Positions 22,238 to 30,996 of a stretch of 64,000 nucleotides of DNA are shown in pieces. Both the position numbers and the translations under genes were made by a program. The number at the start of each line of letters is the position of its first letter. Position 1 is the first letter of the stretch. This stretch comes from Chrysophaeum taylorii (lineage: Eukaryota; Sar; Pelagophyceae; Pelagomonadales; Pelagomonadaceae). The notes below the pieces were generated by a model. That model was not told the DNA's origin. It worked only from the letters and a program-made list of their open reading frames with translations, and did no database searches. The stretch covers positions 1 through 64,000 of the forward strand of contig JAQMWT010000148.1 of assembly GCA_029834535.1 (NCBI GenBank), given 5' to 3'.

Positions 22238-23056
22238 ATGATGAGAAACCCAACGGGTCTTGTTTTTGTCCCAAAAATCATCATGATATTACGCATCTTC
22301 TTCCTCTCCTCATCATCAGCTGTTGTTGTTGCTGCGGCGGCGGCGGCGGGCCTCCTTGCGGCGGATAGCCTGTGGGACGCCAACAGCGAGACGGCGCGCC
22401 GCTGCCTGCACCACCCCTGGGTTTTGGCGCTGGGGGCGGGCGTCCTGCCGCACGCGAGCTTCGCGGCCTACGTCGCGCAGGATGCCTACTTCCTCATCGC
22501 GTTTGCGAGGGCCTACGGACGAGCGATAGGAAAGTGCGACGACATCGAGTGCATTTCGACCCTCCACGCCCTCTTGGGCGCCGTCACCGACGAGCTCAAG
22601 CTCCATCGGGGGTACGCGGCACGATGGGGGGCCAACATCGACGGCGTTTCTCCGATCCGAGCGACCTCCGCTTACACCCAGTTCCTGACCAATGTCAGCG
22701 CGAGCCCCGACACCACCGTCGTCGACGTCCTCGCCGCGATGGCACCCTGCATGTCCCTCTACGCCTACATCGGTTCCGAGCTCGCCAAAGTCAAAGTCGT
22801 CGTCGAAGACGGTCCCTATAAGGAGTGGGTCGACGCTTACGCCTCGCCCGACTTCCACGAGGCGGCAAAAAAAATCGAGGGGCTCCTCGGAAAAGGCCCG
22901 TGGCGAAGAGCGCCTGACTACTACGCCGAGGCAATGCGCCTCGAGTTTGACTTTTTTGACGCCCAATCCCTCGACGGCCTTGATGACGACAGGGCGCGCC
23001 GAGCCGTGGCCGACCTCGACGCGTCTCTCCAGCGGCGCGCCTGTTCTTCTACATAA
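22238..23056 (+). CDS. TenA/THI-4 family aminopyrimidine aminohydrolase
   Basis: A 272-aa TenA-like protein, which in this family hydrolyses aminopyrimidines (or thiamin) for thiamin salvage. The first ~40 residues are a hydrophobic leader (ILRIFFLSSSSAVVVAAAAA), suggesting a signal or organelle-targeting sequence. The TenA core begins at SLWDANSE. Expected active-site positions are filled: the Asp/Tyr pair in AQDAYFLIAF (D82, Y84), the catalytic cysteine in MAPCMSLYAYIG (C171), and an acidic residue in AEAMRLEFDFFD near the C terminus. Presence of the cysteine places it in the TenA_C subgroup rather than TenA_E. Two further in-frame ATGs follow the first, so the exact start is uncertain. Confidence 0.85.
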   Translation: MMRNPTGLVFVPKIIMILRIFFLSSSSAVVVAAAAAAGLLAADSLWDANSETARRCLHHPWVLALGAGVLPHASFAAYVAQDAYFLIAFARAYGRAIGKCDDIECISTLHALLGAVTDELKLHRGYAARWGANIDGVSPIRATSAYTQFLTNVSASPDTTVVDVLAAMAPCMSLYAYIGSELAKVKVVVEDGPYKEWVDAYASPDFHEAAKKIEGLLGKGPWRRAPDYYAEAMRLEFDFFDAQSLDGLDDDRARRAVADLDASLQRRACSST

Positions 23057-23261
23057 GCGAATGCCCCCCTCGAGGAGGCACATTTCCTCTTTTGGTCCCC
23101 ATAGCTCTCTCTCTCTCATAAGGGTTCGTGTCGTCGTGTGCCACGAAAAACATACAAGGGGGGTTTCGAGTCCGGCGTATGCTCCAGGCCTAGCAGGGAT
23201 GTGGACAAGAACTCGTCGCCATACTTGACGGTTTGGTGCTTCCTCGGACCCCCGAACGCGA

Positions 23262-24188
23262 ATGCGAATCTTGGCGCTGTTGGTTCCGGGAGCCGCTCTC
23301 ACTAACGGGGTCTCGGTGGTGTCGTTGGAGCTCCCCCCGTGCGACTACTCGGTCGCACACAAGTGCTGGCGATGGAAGTCGCTAGTTCTGGGGGACGACA
23401 TGGGCCTCCCGCGTCGACGCGCGGCTCGAAGCCTGCGCGAGGTCGTCCGCGGCCGTCCGGGCGTCGATGACTGCCTCGTGCTCGCGACCTGCGCTCGGTT
23501 GGACCTCTTGATGACGGGCCCCGCCGCGTTTGACGCCGCCGCCGACGTCCTCGCCCGCCAGGTCGGCGGTAAGTGGCCGTCCTTTGCCGTCGCCGCGCTC
23601 GACGCCGTGGATATGTGGCCGAACGACGCCGTCGAACCTACGCTCGACGTCCGCGATGCGCTCGCGCTCCACTCGGACAGTGCCGCGGCCCTGCGCGTCG
23701 CGCTCGTCGCGACGGCCGCGCACGACTTCGACCCGACGTGCTCGAGGCGCGCGCATGTCCTTCGCCAAATTAGAGCGTGCGTCGCGCCAGACGCTTCTCC
23801 CGAACTGCGCGTCGTAGTGAATGCGGCGCTAGAGGCGGGAAAGCGAGCACGCGATCCCAGAGAGCCCCACGTCGAGACGTTCCGCGACGACCCGAAGAAA
23901 GCCGTCGCAGTCGTCCGGGAGATTGCAAGCGGCGCCGCGGACCGCGCCATGGCGCGCCTCCGGGCGAGGGCGGCGGGCCCCGCCATCGCGGCCCTTCGAC
24001 GGGAGAGCCACGACCGCCTTGCCACACTCCTCCCGCGCCACGCCTCTGAGCGCGAACGACGCCTTGCTGCCAAGGCGCTCAATCGCGAGCTCCACGGCGC
24101 GACGCTCGACCTTCGGGAGTCTGCTACCGCTGAGGTGGACGTCGACGCGCTTGCTGCCCGGGCACTCGCGGCAGTTCGCCAATGCTGA
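23262..24188 (+). CDS. Glutamyl-tRNA-reductase-like protein lacking the NADPH domain
   Basis: A 308-aa protein. Three blocks match glutamyl-tRNA reductase (HemA). Residues 65-83 (VDDCLVLATCARLDLLM) align with the catalytic-cysteine motif (LSTCNRTE), keeping Cys77 and Arg79 but not the Asn. Residues 163-197 (RRAHVLRQIRACV, then AALEAGKRAR) match the end of the catalytic domain (GE.QIL.QV...AL..GKR.R). Residues 228-290 (MARLRARAAGPAIAALR, LNRELHGATLDLRESA) match the dimerisation domain. The ~160-residue NADPH-binding domain that normally lies between the last two blocks is absent. The N terminus is hydrophobic and may be a targeting signal. It probably cannot reduce glutamyl-tRNA; a regulatory or tRNA-binding role in tetrapyrrole synthesis is inference. 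Confidence 0.6.
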   Translation: MRILALLVPGAALTNGVSVVSLELPPCDYSVAHKCWRWKSLVLGDDMGLPRRRAARSLREVVRGRPGVDDCLVLATCARLDLLMTGPAAFDAAADVLARQVGGKWPSFAVAALDAVDMWPNDAVEPTLDVRDALALHSDSAAALRVALVATAAHDFDPTCSRRAHVLRQIRACVAPDASPELRVVVNAALEAGKRARDPREPHVETFRDDPKKAVAVVREIASGAADRAMARLRARAAGPAIAALRRESHDRLATLLPRHASERERRLAAKALNRELHGATLDLRESATAEVDVDALAARALAAVRQC

Positions 24189-24838
24189 CCGCGGTTTTGT
24201 TCCGCGCGCGGGCCTAGCGCGCGTGCTCGACGACGACATCGTCTCCGATTTGAGCTCTCGTCTCGGACCAGCGAGGCCCCGGCCTCCTCGCGATGAAGGG
24301 GCAGGCAAAAACCCCAAACGGCCCCGCATGGTTTGCGGGTCCGTGCTGACCTCGCTCGAAATCACGCTCGCGTTATCTCAATTCGGACGCTACTCCGCGT
24401 CGTACACGCGGTCCTGCATAATTTTAAGACAGTGCGTGTTGGTGGAGCGCGAGAAATGCCGCACGCGTCCTCACTAATCAGACTGAGGGACTTACGGAGG
24501 GACCGCTGCCGGAAATCATTACAAAATTCGTTTGAGTCAAGTCGGCAATAGCCTACCCGCAAGGTGTCGTCGTCGCCGCGAGTCGGTCGAAACTCGAGAG
24601 CTGGGCACCGAGGCCAACACGTCGTCGTAAACGCCTCGTCCACGCGGAGCATAGACCACCACACCGCGTGACCTCCTTGCAGCAGCATACATAAAAACCG
24701 ACAACGACGACAACGACGACGTTTACTAGTTTAATCAGACTATATTATATACATATTACATATTTTATTTTAGTTTTATGACTCGCTGGAGGAGGGAAAA
24801 TTCTCAGGAACCACGTTTGAATCAAGTCGCTAACGGTG
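24189..24838. other. Intergenic with relic of the downstream Nudix 5' end
   Basis: No complete gene. Positions 24530-24614 repeat, at roughly 80 percent identity by eye and with small insertions, the start region of the Nudix gene (24815-24899), including the AAGGTGTCGTC and GCGAGTCGGTC stretches. An AT-rich patch follows at 24720-24780, which may be part of the Nudix promoter (TATATTATATAC near 24740). Confidence 0.65.
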
Positions 24839-25429
24839 ATGGCTTACCTCCAAGGTGTCGTCGCCGCGAGTCGGTCCAAGCTCGAGCTGGGCACCGAGGG
24901 TGCGTTGTACGACAAGATACGGTTTCGGCAGCGCGAGGCGGGGATCGGATGCGCGCTCGAGTCGATCACTGACTACACGCTCGTCGAGTGTATGCGCGGC
25001 GGCGAGGTGCTGCTGGGGTTGAAGAAGCGCGGCCTCGGCGTCGGCAAGTGGAACGGGTTTGGCGGGAAGGTCGAGGTGGGGGAATCTGCCTACGAGGGAG
25101 CGAAACGCGAGCTGCGCGAAGAGTGCGGCCTCGAGGCCGAAGATCTCGAGTGGCGGGCGATGCTGCTGTTTACGTTCCGCGATTCGGGCAAGCTCATGCG
25201 CGTCCACGTATTTGTCGCCGACAAATTCAAGGGCGAGCCCGTGGAGACCGACGAGATGCGGCCGATGTGGTTTCACAAGTCCGAGATCCCCTACGCCGAC
25301 ATGTGGGCCGACGACCTCTATTGGCTCCCCAAGCTCCTTGCCGGGGACAAGTTCATGGCCTGGTTCGACTACATGCCCGGCGGCGAGCATACCAACAAGG
25401 TGGTCGACTCCCTCCTCGTCGATCTCTAA
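24839..25429 (+). CDS. NUDT1: MTH1-like Nudix hydrolase (8-oxo-dGTP diphosphatase)
   Basis: A 196-aa Nudix hydrolase that should clear oxidised purine nucleotides from the pool. The Nudix box is complete: G76 followed by E82 and the core RELREECGL at 90-98 (GX5EX7REUXEEXGU). Flanking residues match animal MTH1 closely, with GKWNGFGGKV before the box, and VHVFVADKFKG, VETDEMRPMWF and DMWADDLYWLP after it; the last two blocks hold the Asp and Trp positions used for 8-oxoguanine recognition in MTH1. An N-terminal extension of ~45 residues is longer than in human MTH1. The start is the ATG at 24839; an in-frame GTG lies just before it. The gene ends 2 bp from the convergent unknown gene. Confidence 0.9.
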   Translation: MAYLQGVVAASRSKLELGTEGALYDKIRFRQREAGIGCALESITDYTLVECMRGGEVLLGLKKRGLGVGKWNGFGGKVEVGESAYEGAKRELREECGLEAEDLEWRAMLLFTFRDSGKLMRVHVFVADKFKGEPVETDEMRPMWFHKSEIPYADMWADDLYWLPKLLAGDKFMAWFDYMPGGEHTNKVVDSLLVDL

Positions 25430-25431
25430 CA

Positions 25432-26214
25432 CTACCTCTCGAATTCCTCGAGCGCATAGCCCCCCCTAGTGCGCGACGCCGTGGGGCCTCCGGGGACCGC
25501 GGGCGCGGGCCCCAGCTTGATGACGGTGATTTCCCAGCTCAGGAGGAGGATGTGCCCGGAGTCCGTGACAGAAGAATCGTCTTGGAGCAGATGCCGGTCG
25601 ACGTCGAGCTGAAGCAGTGCGCCTTCCTGGGGCGCGTAGTCGAGGGTGCCGGCGTGGCGGTAGTCGAGGCGGCACCACAGGAGTACGGAGGCCCCGCGGG
25701 GGGTTGCGTGCACTTTGGCAAAGTCGGGTCGGACGTCGACGACGAGGCAGACGTCTCTTTGGATGGCCAGAAGAGCTCGCTTGATGTTGTAGGCGCCTTG
25801 CGAGAAGATGGGCGCGGCCGAGCGCTGGTACCTCAAAAGATACGCCCCCGGCGCGAGCGCGCACCGGCCGGACTCGAGGGTGTCGGGGGAGCCGTTGAAC
25901 GCGTCGACGAACGCCTTCGCGACCGCCAGCGCCGGGACGTTCTCGTCCGTTTGGATCTCGAGGCTCTGACCGAGGCTGCGCTGCGTCACCTCCAACGCGA
26001 CCTCGCGCAGGCTCTTGCCGTCGCGGGAGACGTGGGCCTTGGCAGCTATTTCGGTGACAGCTTCTGCGCTCAGGTCAGCCCACGTGACGCCGTCCAGGCG
26101 CAGGCACAGGTCCTTCTTGTTCCCCGAGCTCGATCCGGACAACGCCTTGAGCGTTGCTTTCGTCATCGTCATCAGCACCAACGGCGGCACTGCGGTGGTG
26201 ACGAAGTCGTCCAT
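25432..26214 (-). CDS. Unknown protein
   Basis: A 260-aa protein from the ATG at 26214 (an earlier non-ATG frame extends further but is low complexity). I do not recognise the family. It begins with a weak hydrophobic stretch (FVTTAVPPLVLMTMTKATL), is then mostly soluble and mixed alpha/beta in character, and ends in a Pro/Gly-rich tail. Notable blocks are VALEVTQRSLGQSLEI, GAYNIKRALLAIQRDV and GHILLLSWEITVIKLG. It is convergent with the Nudix gene with only 2 bp between the stop codons, so the 3' untranslated regions must overlap. Codon use and GC content match its neighbours, so it is probably a real gene. Confidence 0.6.
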   Translation of the reverse strand: MDDFVTTAVPPLVLMTMTKATLKALSGSSSGNKKDLCLRLDGVTWADLSAEAVTEIAAKAHVSRDGKSLREVALEVTQRSLGQSLEIQTDENVPALAVAKAFVDAFNGSPDTLESGRCALAPGAYLLRYQRSAAPIFSQGAYNIKRALLAIQRDVCLVVDVRPDFAKVHATPRGASVLLWCRLDYRHAGTLDYAPQEGALLQLDVDRHLLQDDSSVTDSGHILLLSWEITVIKLGPAPAVPGGPTASRTRGGYALEEFER

Positions 26215-26416
26215 TTTAGTCGACTTGCTCTTTCGAATGAAATGAGGGTTTTGAAAAAAAAAAAAAAGTTCGACCGACTGCAAGAGGGGAGCATCTTTCT
26301 TTCTTTAGAATTTAGAATGAATTTAGACCACAAGGCGGCAAGAAGGTCGTCGTCGTTGTTGAAGCGTGTAACGCCGCGATAAAGGATTATAGGACTCCTC
26401 GTCGTCGTCGTCGTTT

Positions 26417-29011
26417 ATGGCGGCCAGCGGCGAGGCGGTCGATAAGGAGGAGGACGATGGGACCGTCGCCGAGTTCGACGAGTCGACGTGCGTGGGTCGG
26501 TTCAAGCGGGGCCTGTTGAACGAGGTATTGAACACGAACTGGTTCAACACCCTGACCGGTCTCGTGACGACGTTCGCTTTGTTCGGGGACGACATTCGCA
26601 TCATGGCCTTCACGGGACGTGGCTCGGCGGACCTGACGTTTTCGATCCTGAACGTGATCGGCATGGCCATCTTCACCTTTGAGATCGGCGGGCTGTGTTC
26701 GACCAAAGCCGAGTACTTCAACGGCTTTTATTTCTGGCTGGACGTCGTCTCGACGGCGTCGATGATATTCGACATCAAGTGGTTGAACCCCGGGGCGACC
26801 GACGGATCGGCGAGCGTCGCGAGAACGGGCAAGGTGTCCAAGTCGGCCAAGGGCGGGCGGATCGTGCGGATCGCGCGACTCGTGAGGCTCGTGCGGATCC
26901 TCAAGCTGTTCAAAATGAAGAAGAACCTCGAGTCGTCGGAGGACGAAGAGGAGGACGAGGACGAGGAGATGGTCTCGCGGCAGCCCTCCAAGGTGGCGAA
27001 GAAGCTGACCGAGCTGACGACGCGGCACATCATCCGCATCCTGATCGTGATGGTCGCCGTATTTCCGCTGTTCGACAACCCGTCGGCGTTCGACAGCACG
27101 ATCGACGGCTACGTGTCAAACGGCCTCGTGTTTTTGTACAACATCCGGCCCAAGCACCTCGACCTGGACGTGGAGATGCCTGTCGAGGCGAACGAGCGCG
27201 GCAGCCAGTTCTGCCTCGCCAACCCGCAGCACGAGTTTTGTTTGAACTTGCGGCAGTGGACGCAGCGATGCGGCAAGCTCCGGTACTTGCGGATCCACCA
27301 CGTCCGCTACGACGACTTCCTCAAGGCGTTGTATTTCCACGCCCAGGGTCGCAACAAGTGGAAGCGTCCCAAGGGGAAGCGGGAATCCGAGAAGCGGCCC
27401 TACACGAAGAAGAACAAGGCGTGCGAGGTCGATCCGTGCACGCACGCGCAGCGGTGGAACCCGCGGCACGACCTCGTCTCGCGCGACTCCAAGCTCAAGA
27501 CCGAATTCGGATGGCGCTTCGACACCGAGCTGATGTCGGTGTCGCGCGACGCGAAACTCAAGACGTACGCGATCATCGAGATCACGAGCAGCGCGCGATT
27601 CGACGCGATGCTCAACCTGATTCGCATGGTCGTGGTCATGGTCGTCCTCGTCTCGGCCGTCGTCGTCTTCACGCAGGACGCGACGACCTTGGTCGTGGGC
27701 CCCATCGAGCGCATGATGACGCTCGTCCAGCGCATCGCCGAAAACCCGCTCGCCGACATGAAGGCCAAGAAAAGACCGCGAGAGGGCCACGACCCGTCGG
27801 ACGAGACGTACCTCCTCGAGCAGACGCTCGCCAAGATCAGCGGGCTTCTCCAGGTGGGGTTCGGGGTCGCGGGCGCCGAGGTCATCTCCAAGTCGATGTC
27901 CACCGACGGCGGCTGCGGCGGCGATCGCGGCGTCAACTACATGCTTCCCGGAAAAAAAATCACGGCCGTTTTCGGGTTCGCGATCATCGAGGACTTCACC
28001 GTCACGTGTTCGTGCCTCGAGGAGGAAACGTGCACCTACATAAACACCATCGCCAAGATCGTCCACGAGGCGGCCCACGCCTTCCACGGCGCCCCAAACA
28101 AGAACATCGGGTGCGCCTTTTTGTGCGTCTGGAAAATATGCGAGGGTCTTCTCCCGGGAATACGCGACCTTCGCGACTCGGAACCGCCCCCCAACACGCC
28201 CGAATTCCGCCAGTGGCGCACGGCCCAGCGCGTCGCCATCGCGGCCCAATCCCAGGCCCTCGGCCAAAGTTCGCGCCTGGTCCCCCCGCTCGAGATGGTC
28301 GAATCCTCCCTCGCGAGCTTCCTCAAGGCTCAGGTCGACCTCCATCGCGCCAACCAACCCGAGAGCGGCGTGCTCGCACCCTTCGTCGACCACCCGAAAA
28401 TGGTTGCCGAGTTTGGCAACGACTTCAAGGTCCGCATGGGCTTCGGACTCCATATTGGATGGGCGATCGAGGGAACGATCGGATCGCGCTTTAAGATCGA
28501 CGCGTCCTACCTTTCGCCCAACGTCAACACGTCCGCTCGCCTCGAGGCCGCGACCCACATGTACAATTGCCCCCTCCTCATGTCCGGCTTTTTCGTCGAC
28601 GAAATGTCCCCCGCCGCCCGGAGCTTCTGCCGCATGATCGACGTCGTCTCCGTCAAGGGCTCCCAGGTCCCGCTCGAACTCTGGACGTTTGATGTTTCCA
28701 ACTACCCCCAAGAAACGCTTCTCCCGACCTTTGATAACCACATGGTGCAGAACCCCGTCGACTTTTCCAACGACATTTATTACCGCGAACTCCAAAAAGG
28801 CATCGACCCAATTTTCATGCAGAGCTTCAACGACGCCGTCCAGGAGTACGTCGCCGGCGACTGGGCGGCGGCCAAGGAACACCTCACCGACGCCCTCAAG
28901 CGCTACCCCGAGGACGGACCCTCAAAGGTCCTCATGCGCGTCCTCGCCAAAGACCGCTTCCTCGCCCCTTCCAACTGGAAGGGCTTCCGCGCACTCACCT
29001 CCAAGACCTAA
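26417..29011 (+). CDS. Voltage-sensor / class III nucleotidyl cyclase fusion
   Basis: An 864-aa membrane protein. Residues 45-170 form a voltage-sensor domain; the S4 helix (GRIVRIARLVRLVRILKLFK, about 147-166) has an Arg every third residue. A helix follows (~206-219), then an extracytoplasmic-looking region, a second membrane helix (~400-430: VVVMVVLVSAVVVF) and a HAMP-like linker (GPIERMMTLVQRIAENPLAD). The cyclase domain spans about 510-770, with the substrate-side motifs FKIDASYLSPNVN and SARLEA (Asn and Arg of the transition state) intact. Both metal-binding aspartates are replaced: the first position is I523 in FAIIEDF (usually FxDI) and the second is C566 in NIGCAFL (usually GDAFL). 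The C-terminal ~80 residues look TPR-like. Similar voltage-sensor cyclases are known in protists. Activity is doubtful. Confidence 0.85.
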   Translation: MAASGEAVDKEEDDGTVAEFDESTCVGRFKRGLLNEVLNTNWFNTLTGLVTTFALFGDDIRIMAFTGRGSADLTFSILNVIGMAIFTFEIGGLCSTKAEYFNGFYFWLDVVSTASMIFDIKWLNPGATDGSASVARTGKVSKSAKGGRIVRIARLVRLVRILKLFKMKKNLESSEDEEEDEDEEMVSRQPSKVAKKLTELTTRHIIRILIVMVAVFPLFDNPSAFDSTIDGYVSNGLVFLYNIRPKHLDLDVEMPVEANERGSQFCLANPQHEFCLNLRQWTQRCGKLRYLRIHHVRYDDFLKALYFHAQGRNKWKRPKGKRESEKRPYTKKNKACEVDPCTHAQRWNPRHDLVSRDSKLKTEFGWRFDTELMSVSRDAKLKTYAIIEITSSARFDAMLNLIRMVVVMVVLVSAVVVFTQDATTLVVGPIERMMTLVQRIAENPLADMKAKKRPREGHDPSDETYLLEQTLAKISGLLQVGFGVAGAEVISKSMSTDGGCGGDRGVNYMLPGKKITAVFGFAIIEDFTVTCSCLEEETCTYINTIAKIVHEAAHAFHGAPNKNIGCAFLCVWKICEGLLPGIRDLRDSEPPPNTPEFRQWRTAQRVAIAAQSQALGQSSRLVPPLEMVESSLASFLKAQVDLHRANQPESGVLAPFVDHPKMVAEFGNDFKVRMGFGLHIGWAIEGTIGSRFKIDASYLSPNVNTSARLEAATHMYNCPLLMSGFFVDEMSPAARSFCRMIDVVSVKGSQVPLELWTFDVSNYPQETLLPTFDNHMVQNPVDFSNDIYYRELQKGIDPIFMQSFNDAVQEYVAGDWAAAKEHLTDALKRYPEDGPSKVLMRVLAKDRFLAPSNWKGFRALTSKT

Positions 29012-29684
29012 TAATTATTATTTTTTTTATGGACACAGCAACGTAATAATAATAACAATTATACCAATGCTTCGGACGTCTTCCGCTTTTTCTCGCCATG
29101 AATCAGGGCTCGCGCCTTCGTGGCGAACGACGGCGGACCGCCACGCGGCTAGGGATGACGAAACAAAACCGTCCGGCGGCCAGCGAGGTGGGTGGGTGAC
29201 CACCCGGCGCGCCGCCCATCGCCCACTTCCGAACCCGAAGAAGACGCGGAACGAGCGAAAAATGAGGTATGGGACCAAAGGAATGATCGTGGACGGCGAG
29301 CAGTTCTGACGGAGAGTTGCCGATCGTCGCAAAGAGGGGTCGACAGGAGTGTCAGCCGTAGAAGCAAACATCCTCTGATTTGGGAGCTGCAGCGGCGTGA
29401 CACGGTGCTCCCAGCGTCCACGCGATGCCATCGCGCAGACGAAACTTGACCTCGAAGCGACCAATGGCCCTGCTGCGCCGGCCACTCATATACTTTTTCT
29501 CAACCAATGGCCCTGCTTTCGTACGGCTGCGCCAGTAAATAGTATGGAATTTAGGAAGAAATGAAAGGATAGGTCTATATGTATACGTCGGCTCGGGCAC
29601 ATGGAGATTTAAGCTCGAAGTGTGACGTCAGTGGGCTGGATATCGCCAAGGTTTTCGCTCTTGGGCACATACCAAAAACACACG
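29012..29684. other. Intergenic with twin CCAAT-type motifs upstream of the FABP-like gene
   Basis: No gene supported. The 15-mer ACCAATGGCCCTGCT occurs twice (29460-29474 and 29503-29517), 43 bp apart and about 170-225 bp before the next start codon, with an AT-rich stretch (TAAATAGTATGGAAT) after it. These look like CCAAT-box promoter elements of the FABP-like gene. Confidence 0.55.
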
Positions 29685-30113
29685 ATGGCCGAAGCGTTCG
29701 CCGGCACCTGGAAGACAACGGGACAGGAGGGCGACATGTCCTCGTTTCTCACGGAGCGCGGCATTCCGCTGCCGATCCGCAAGGTGCTCGAGTTCATGGC
29801 CACAAAGGGAGAGTTTGTAATCGAGATTAAGGATGGAGCTTTTGTTGAGACCGAGGTCGGCCTCATCAGCAACACCGTCAAGCCCCCCGTACCCCTCGAC
29901 GGCACGCCCTTCGACGACAAGTCTCCCGCGGGAGAGGAGATCACGCGGAGTGGCAAGATCGCCGGCAACGTCGTGACCATCACCGACACGATGAAGACGG
30001 ACGCCACGGACCAGGTCATCAATGAGATGACCCTCGAAGGCGACGTCATAAAGCGCAAGCTCACCAACGCCAAGACAGGCACTGCCTTTACGGTCTTTCT
30101 CGGCAAGAAGTAA
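29685..30113 (+). CDS. Fatty-acid-binding-protein-like (intracellular lipid-binding protein)
   Basis: A 142-aa soluble protein of typical FABP length. The N-terminal signature FAGTWKTTGQEGDMSSFL matches the family pattern (F.GTWKL..SENFD.yl), followed by a short helical lid region (RGIPLPIRKVLEFM) and then alternating beta strands (GEFVIEIKDGAFVETE, ITRSGKIAGNVVTITDTM, VIKRKLTNAKTGTAFTVF) as expected for a ten-strand barrel. It should carry fatty acids or other hydrophobic ligands in the cytosol. The start at 29685 begins exactly at the family N terminus; an upstream in-frame ATG at 29622 would add an unrelated 21 residues. FABPs are best known from animals, so its presence in an alga is noteworthy. 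Confidence 0.75.
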   Translation: MAEAFAGTWKTTGQEGDMSSFLTERGIPLPIRKVLEFMATKGEFVIEIKDGAFVETEVGLISNTVKPPVPLDGTPFDDKSPAGEEITRSGKIAGNVVTITDTMKTDATDQVINEMTLEGDVIKRKLTNAKTGTAFTVFLGKK

Positions 30114-30705
30114 AAAAGGCTCAAAGCAAAAATAACGTAGACCTGCCTGCCCCTCGCCGCTAGGGAAAATGAAGCCCTGCCTGCCCCGACTTTGCATGGC
30201 GCCTTCTTATATTATTGCATGTCCCCGTGTCCACCCGTTCCTCCGACTTATGCGCAGTCGTGGAGCCGACTCGTGACTCATATGATTTAATAATTTTGAA
30301 GCGAAGCGAGCTCCCGGGACGCTTCCGGGCGGCCAGCAGAGTGTCGATTCGACTATTGCTTGCTACATTACAATTACTCTGCCGCGTGGCCACATGGAGA
30401 AGCAGAAAAAGAAGAAGAAGAAGAAGAAGAAAGGTCTTGGATGATATGCTTCCATGTGGACGAAAATACACCCCCCGAGCCAGTAGTAGTGACCTGTGAC
30501 ACGATTTCCGAAAAAAAAAAGAAAAAAAAGAGCTTCGGGAAAGTGAAGCAGCTGCGGGCAAGTACATCTGGTGTTGAGGGCGACGTGGCGCGATGGGATC
30601 TTTGTGTTGAAGCGAGTGATCTTGTCAACCTCATCCCATAACCCTCTGACCGTGCGTATTTGGGACGTGCCTATACGTTGTTTGCGAATAATAAAAGAGG
30701 AGAGC
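30114..30705. other. Intergenic, low complexity
   Basis: No gene supported. It includes a purine run (AGAAGAAGAAGAAG near 30410-30435) and an A-rich stretch near 30510-30530. Confidence 0.7.
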
Positions 30706-30996
30706 ATGTTCGGGTTTACGCGATCCGTGTCCGAGCCCATGGTGCTCCAGGGGTATGTGGACGTGATGGACTACTACGACGTGAGGGCATCGATGGTTGA
30801 GTCGCCGGTGCGAAGGCCACGGAACAACCTCGAGCTGTGGCTCATGTCGCGAGGCCTCGAGAACAAATACGAAGAGCTCAGGAGTCTTGGTGCGAAGAAG
30901 GTCTCTGACCTCGCCCTTCTCACCCCCGACGACCACAAACAGCTTGGCTTGTCGGCGGAGCAGGCAAAGGTCCTGACGATTCATGTCGTTGGGTGA
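30706..30996 (+). CDS. Small SAM-domain-like protein
   Basis: A 96-aa protein. Its second half (about 42-94) fits a sterile alpha motif: LELWLMSRGLENKYEELRS, then VSDLALLTPDDHKQLGL and AEQAKVLTIHV reproduce the spacing of the five SAM helices (WL..LGL..Y, dL..Lt..DL..LGI, .R..il). SAM domains mediate protein-protein or RNA contacts. The N-terminal 40 residues have no recognised domain. The ATG at 30706 is the first in a frame preceded by non-ATG codons. The gene could be one exon of a longer gene, but no extension is visible. Confidence 0.55.
   Translation: MFGFTRSVSEPMVLQGYVDVMDYYDVRASMVESPVRRPRNNLELWLMSRGLENKYEELRSLGAKKVSDLALLTPDDHKQLGLSAEQAKVLTIHVVG

Noticed and set aside
19968-22241. 757-codon open frame on the plus strand through the acyl-CoA synthetase
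   Set aside because: It is exactly antisense to a clear enzyme gene; composition (Arg, Asp, Gly-rich) and lack of any motif mark it as a shadow of GC-rich codon use.
27116-28882. 588-codon minus-strand frame through the cyclase gene
   Set aside because: Antisense shadow; the plus strand encodes the voltage sensor and cyclase.
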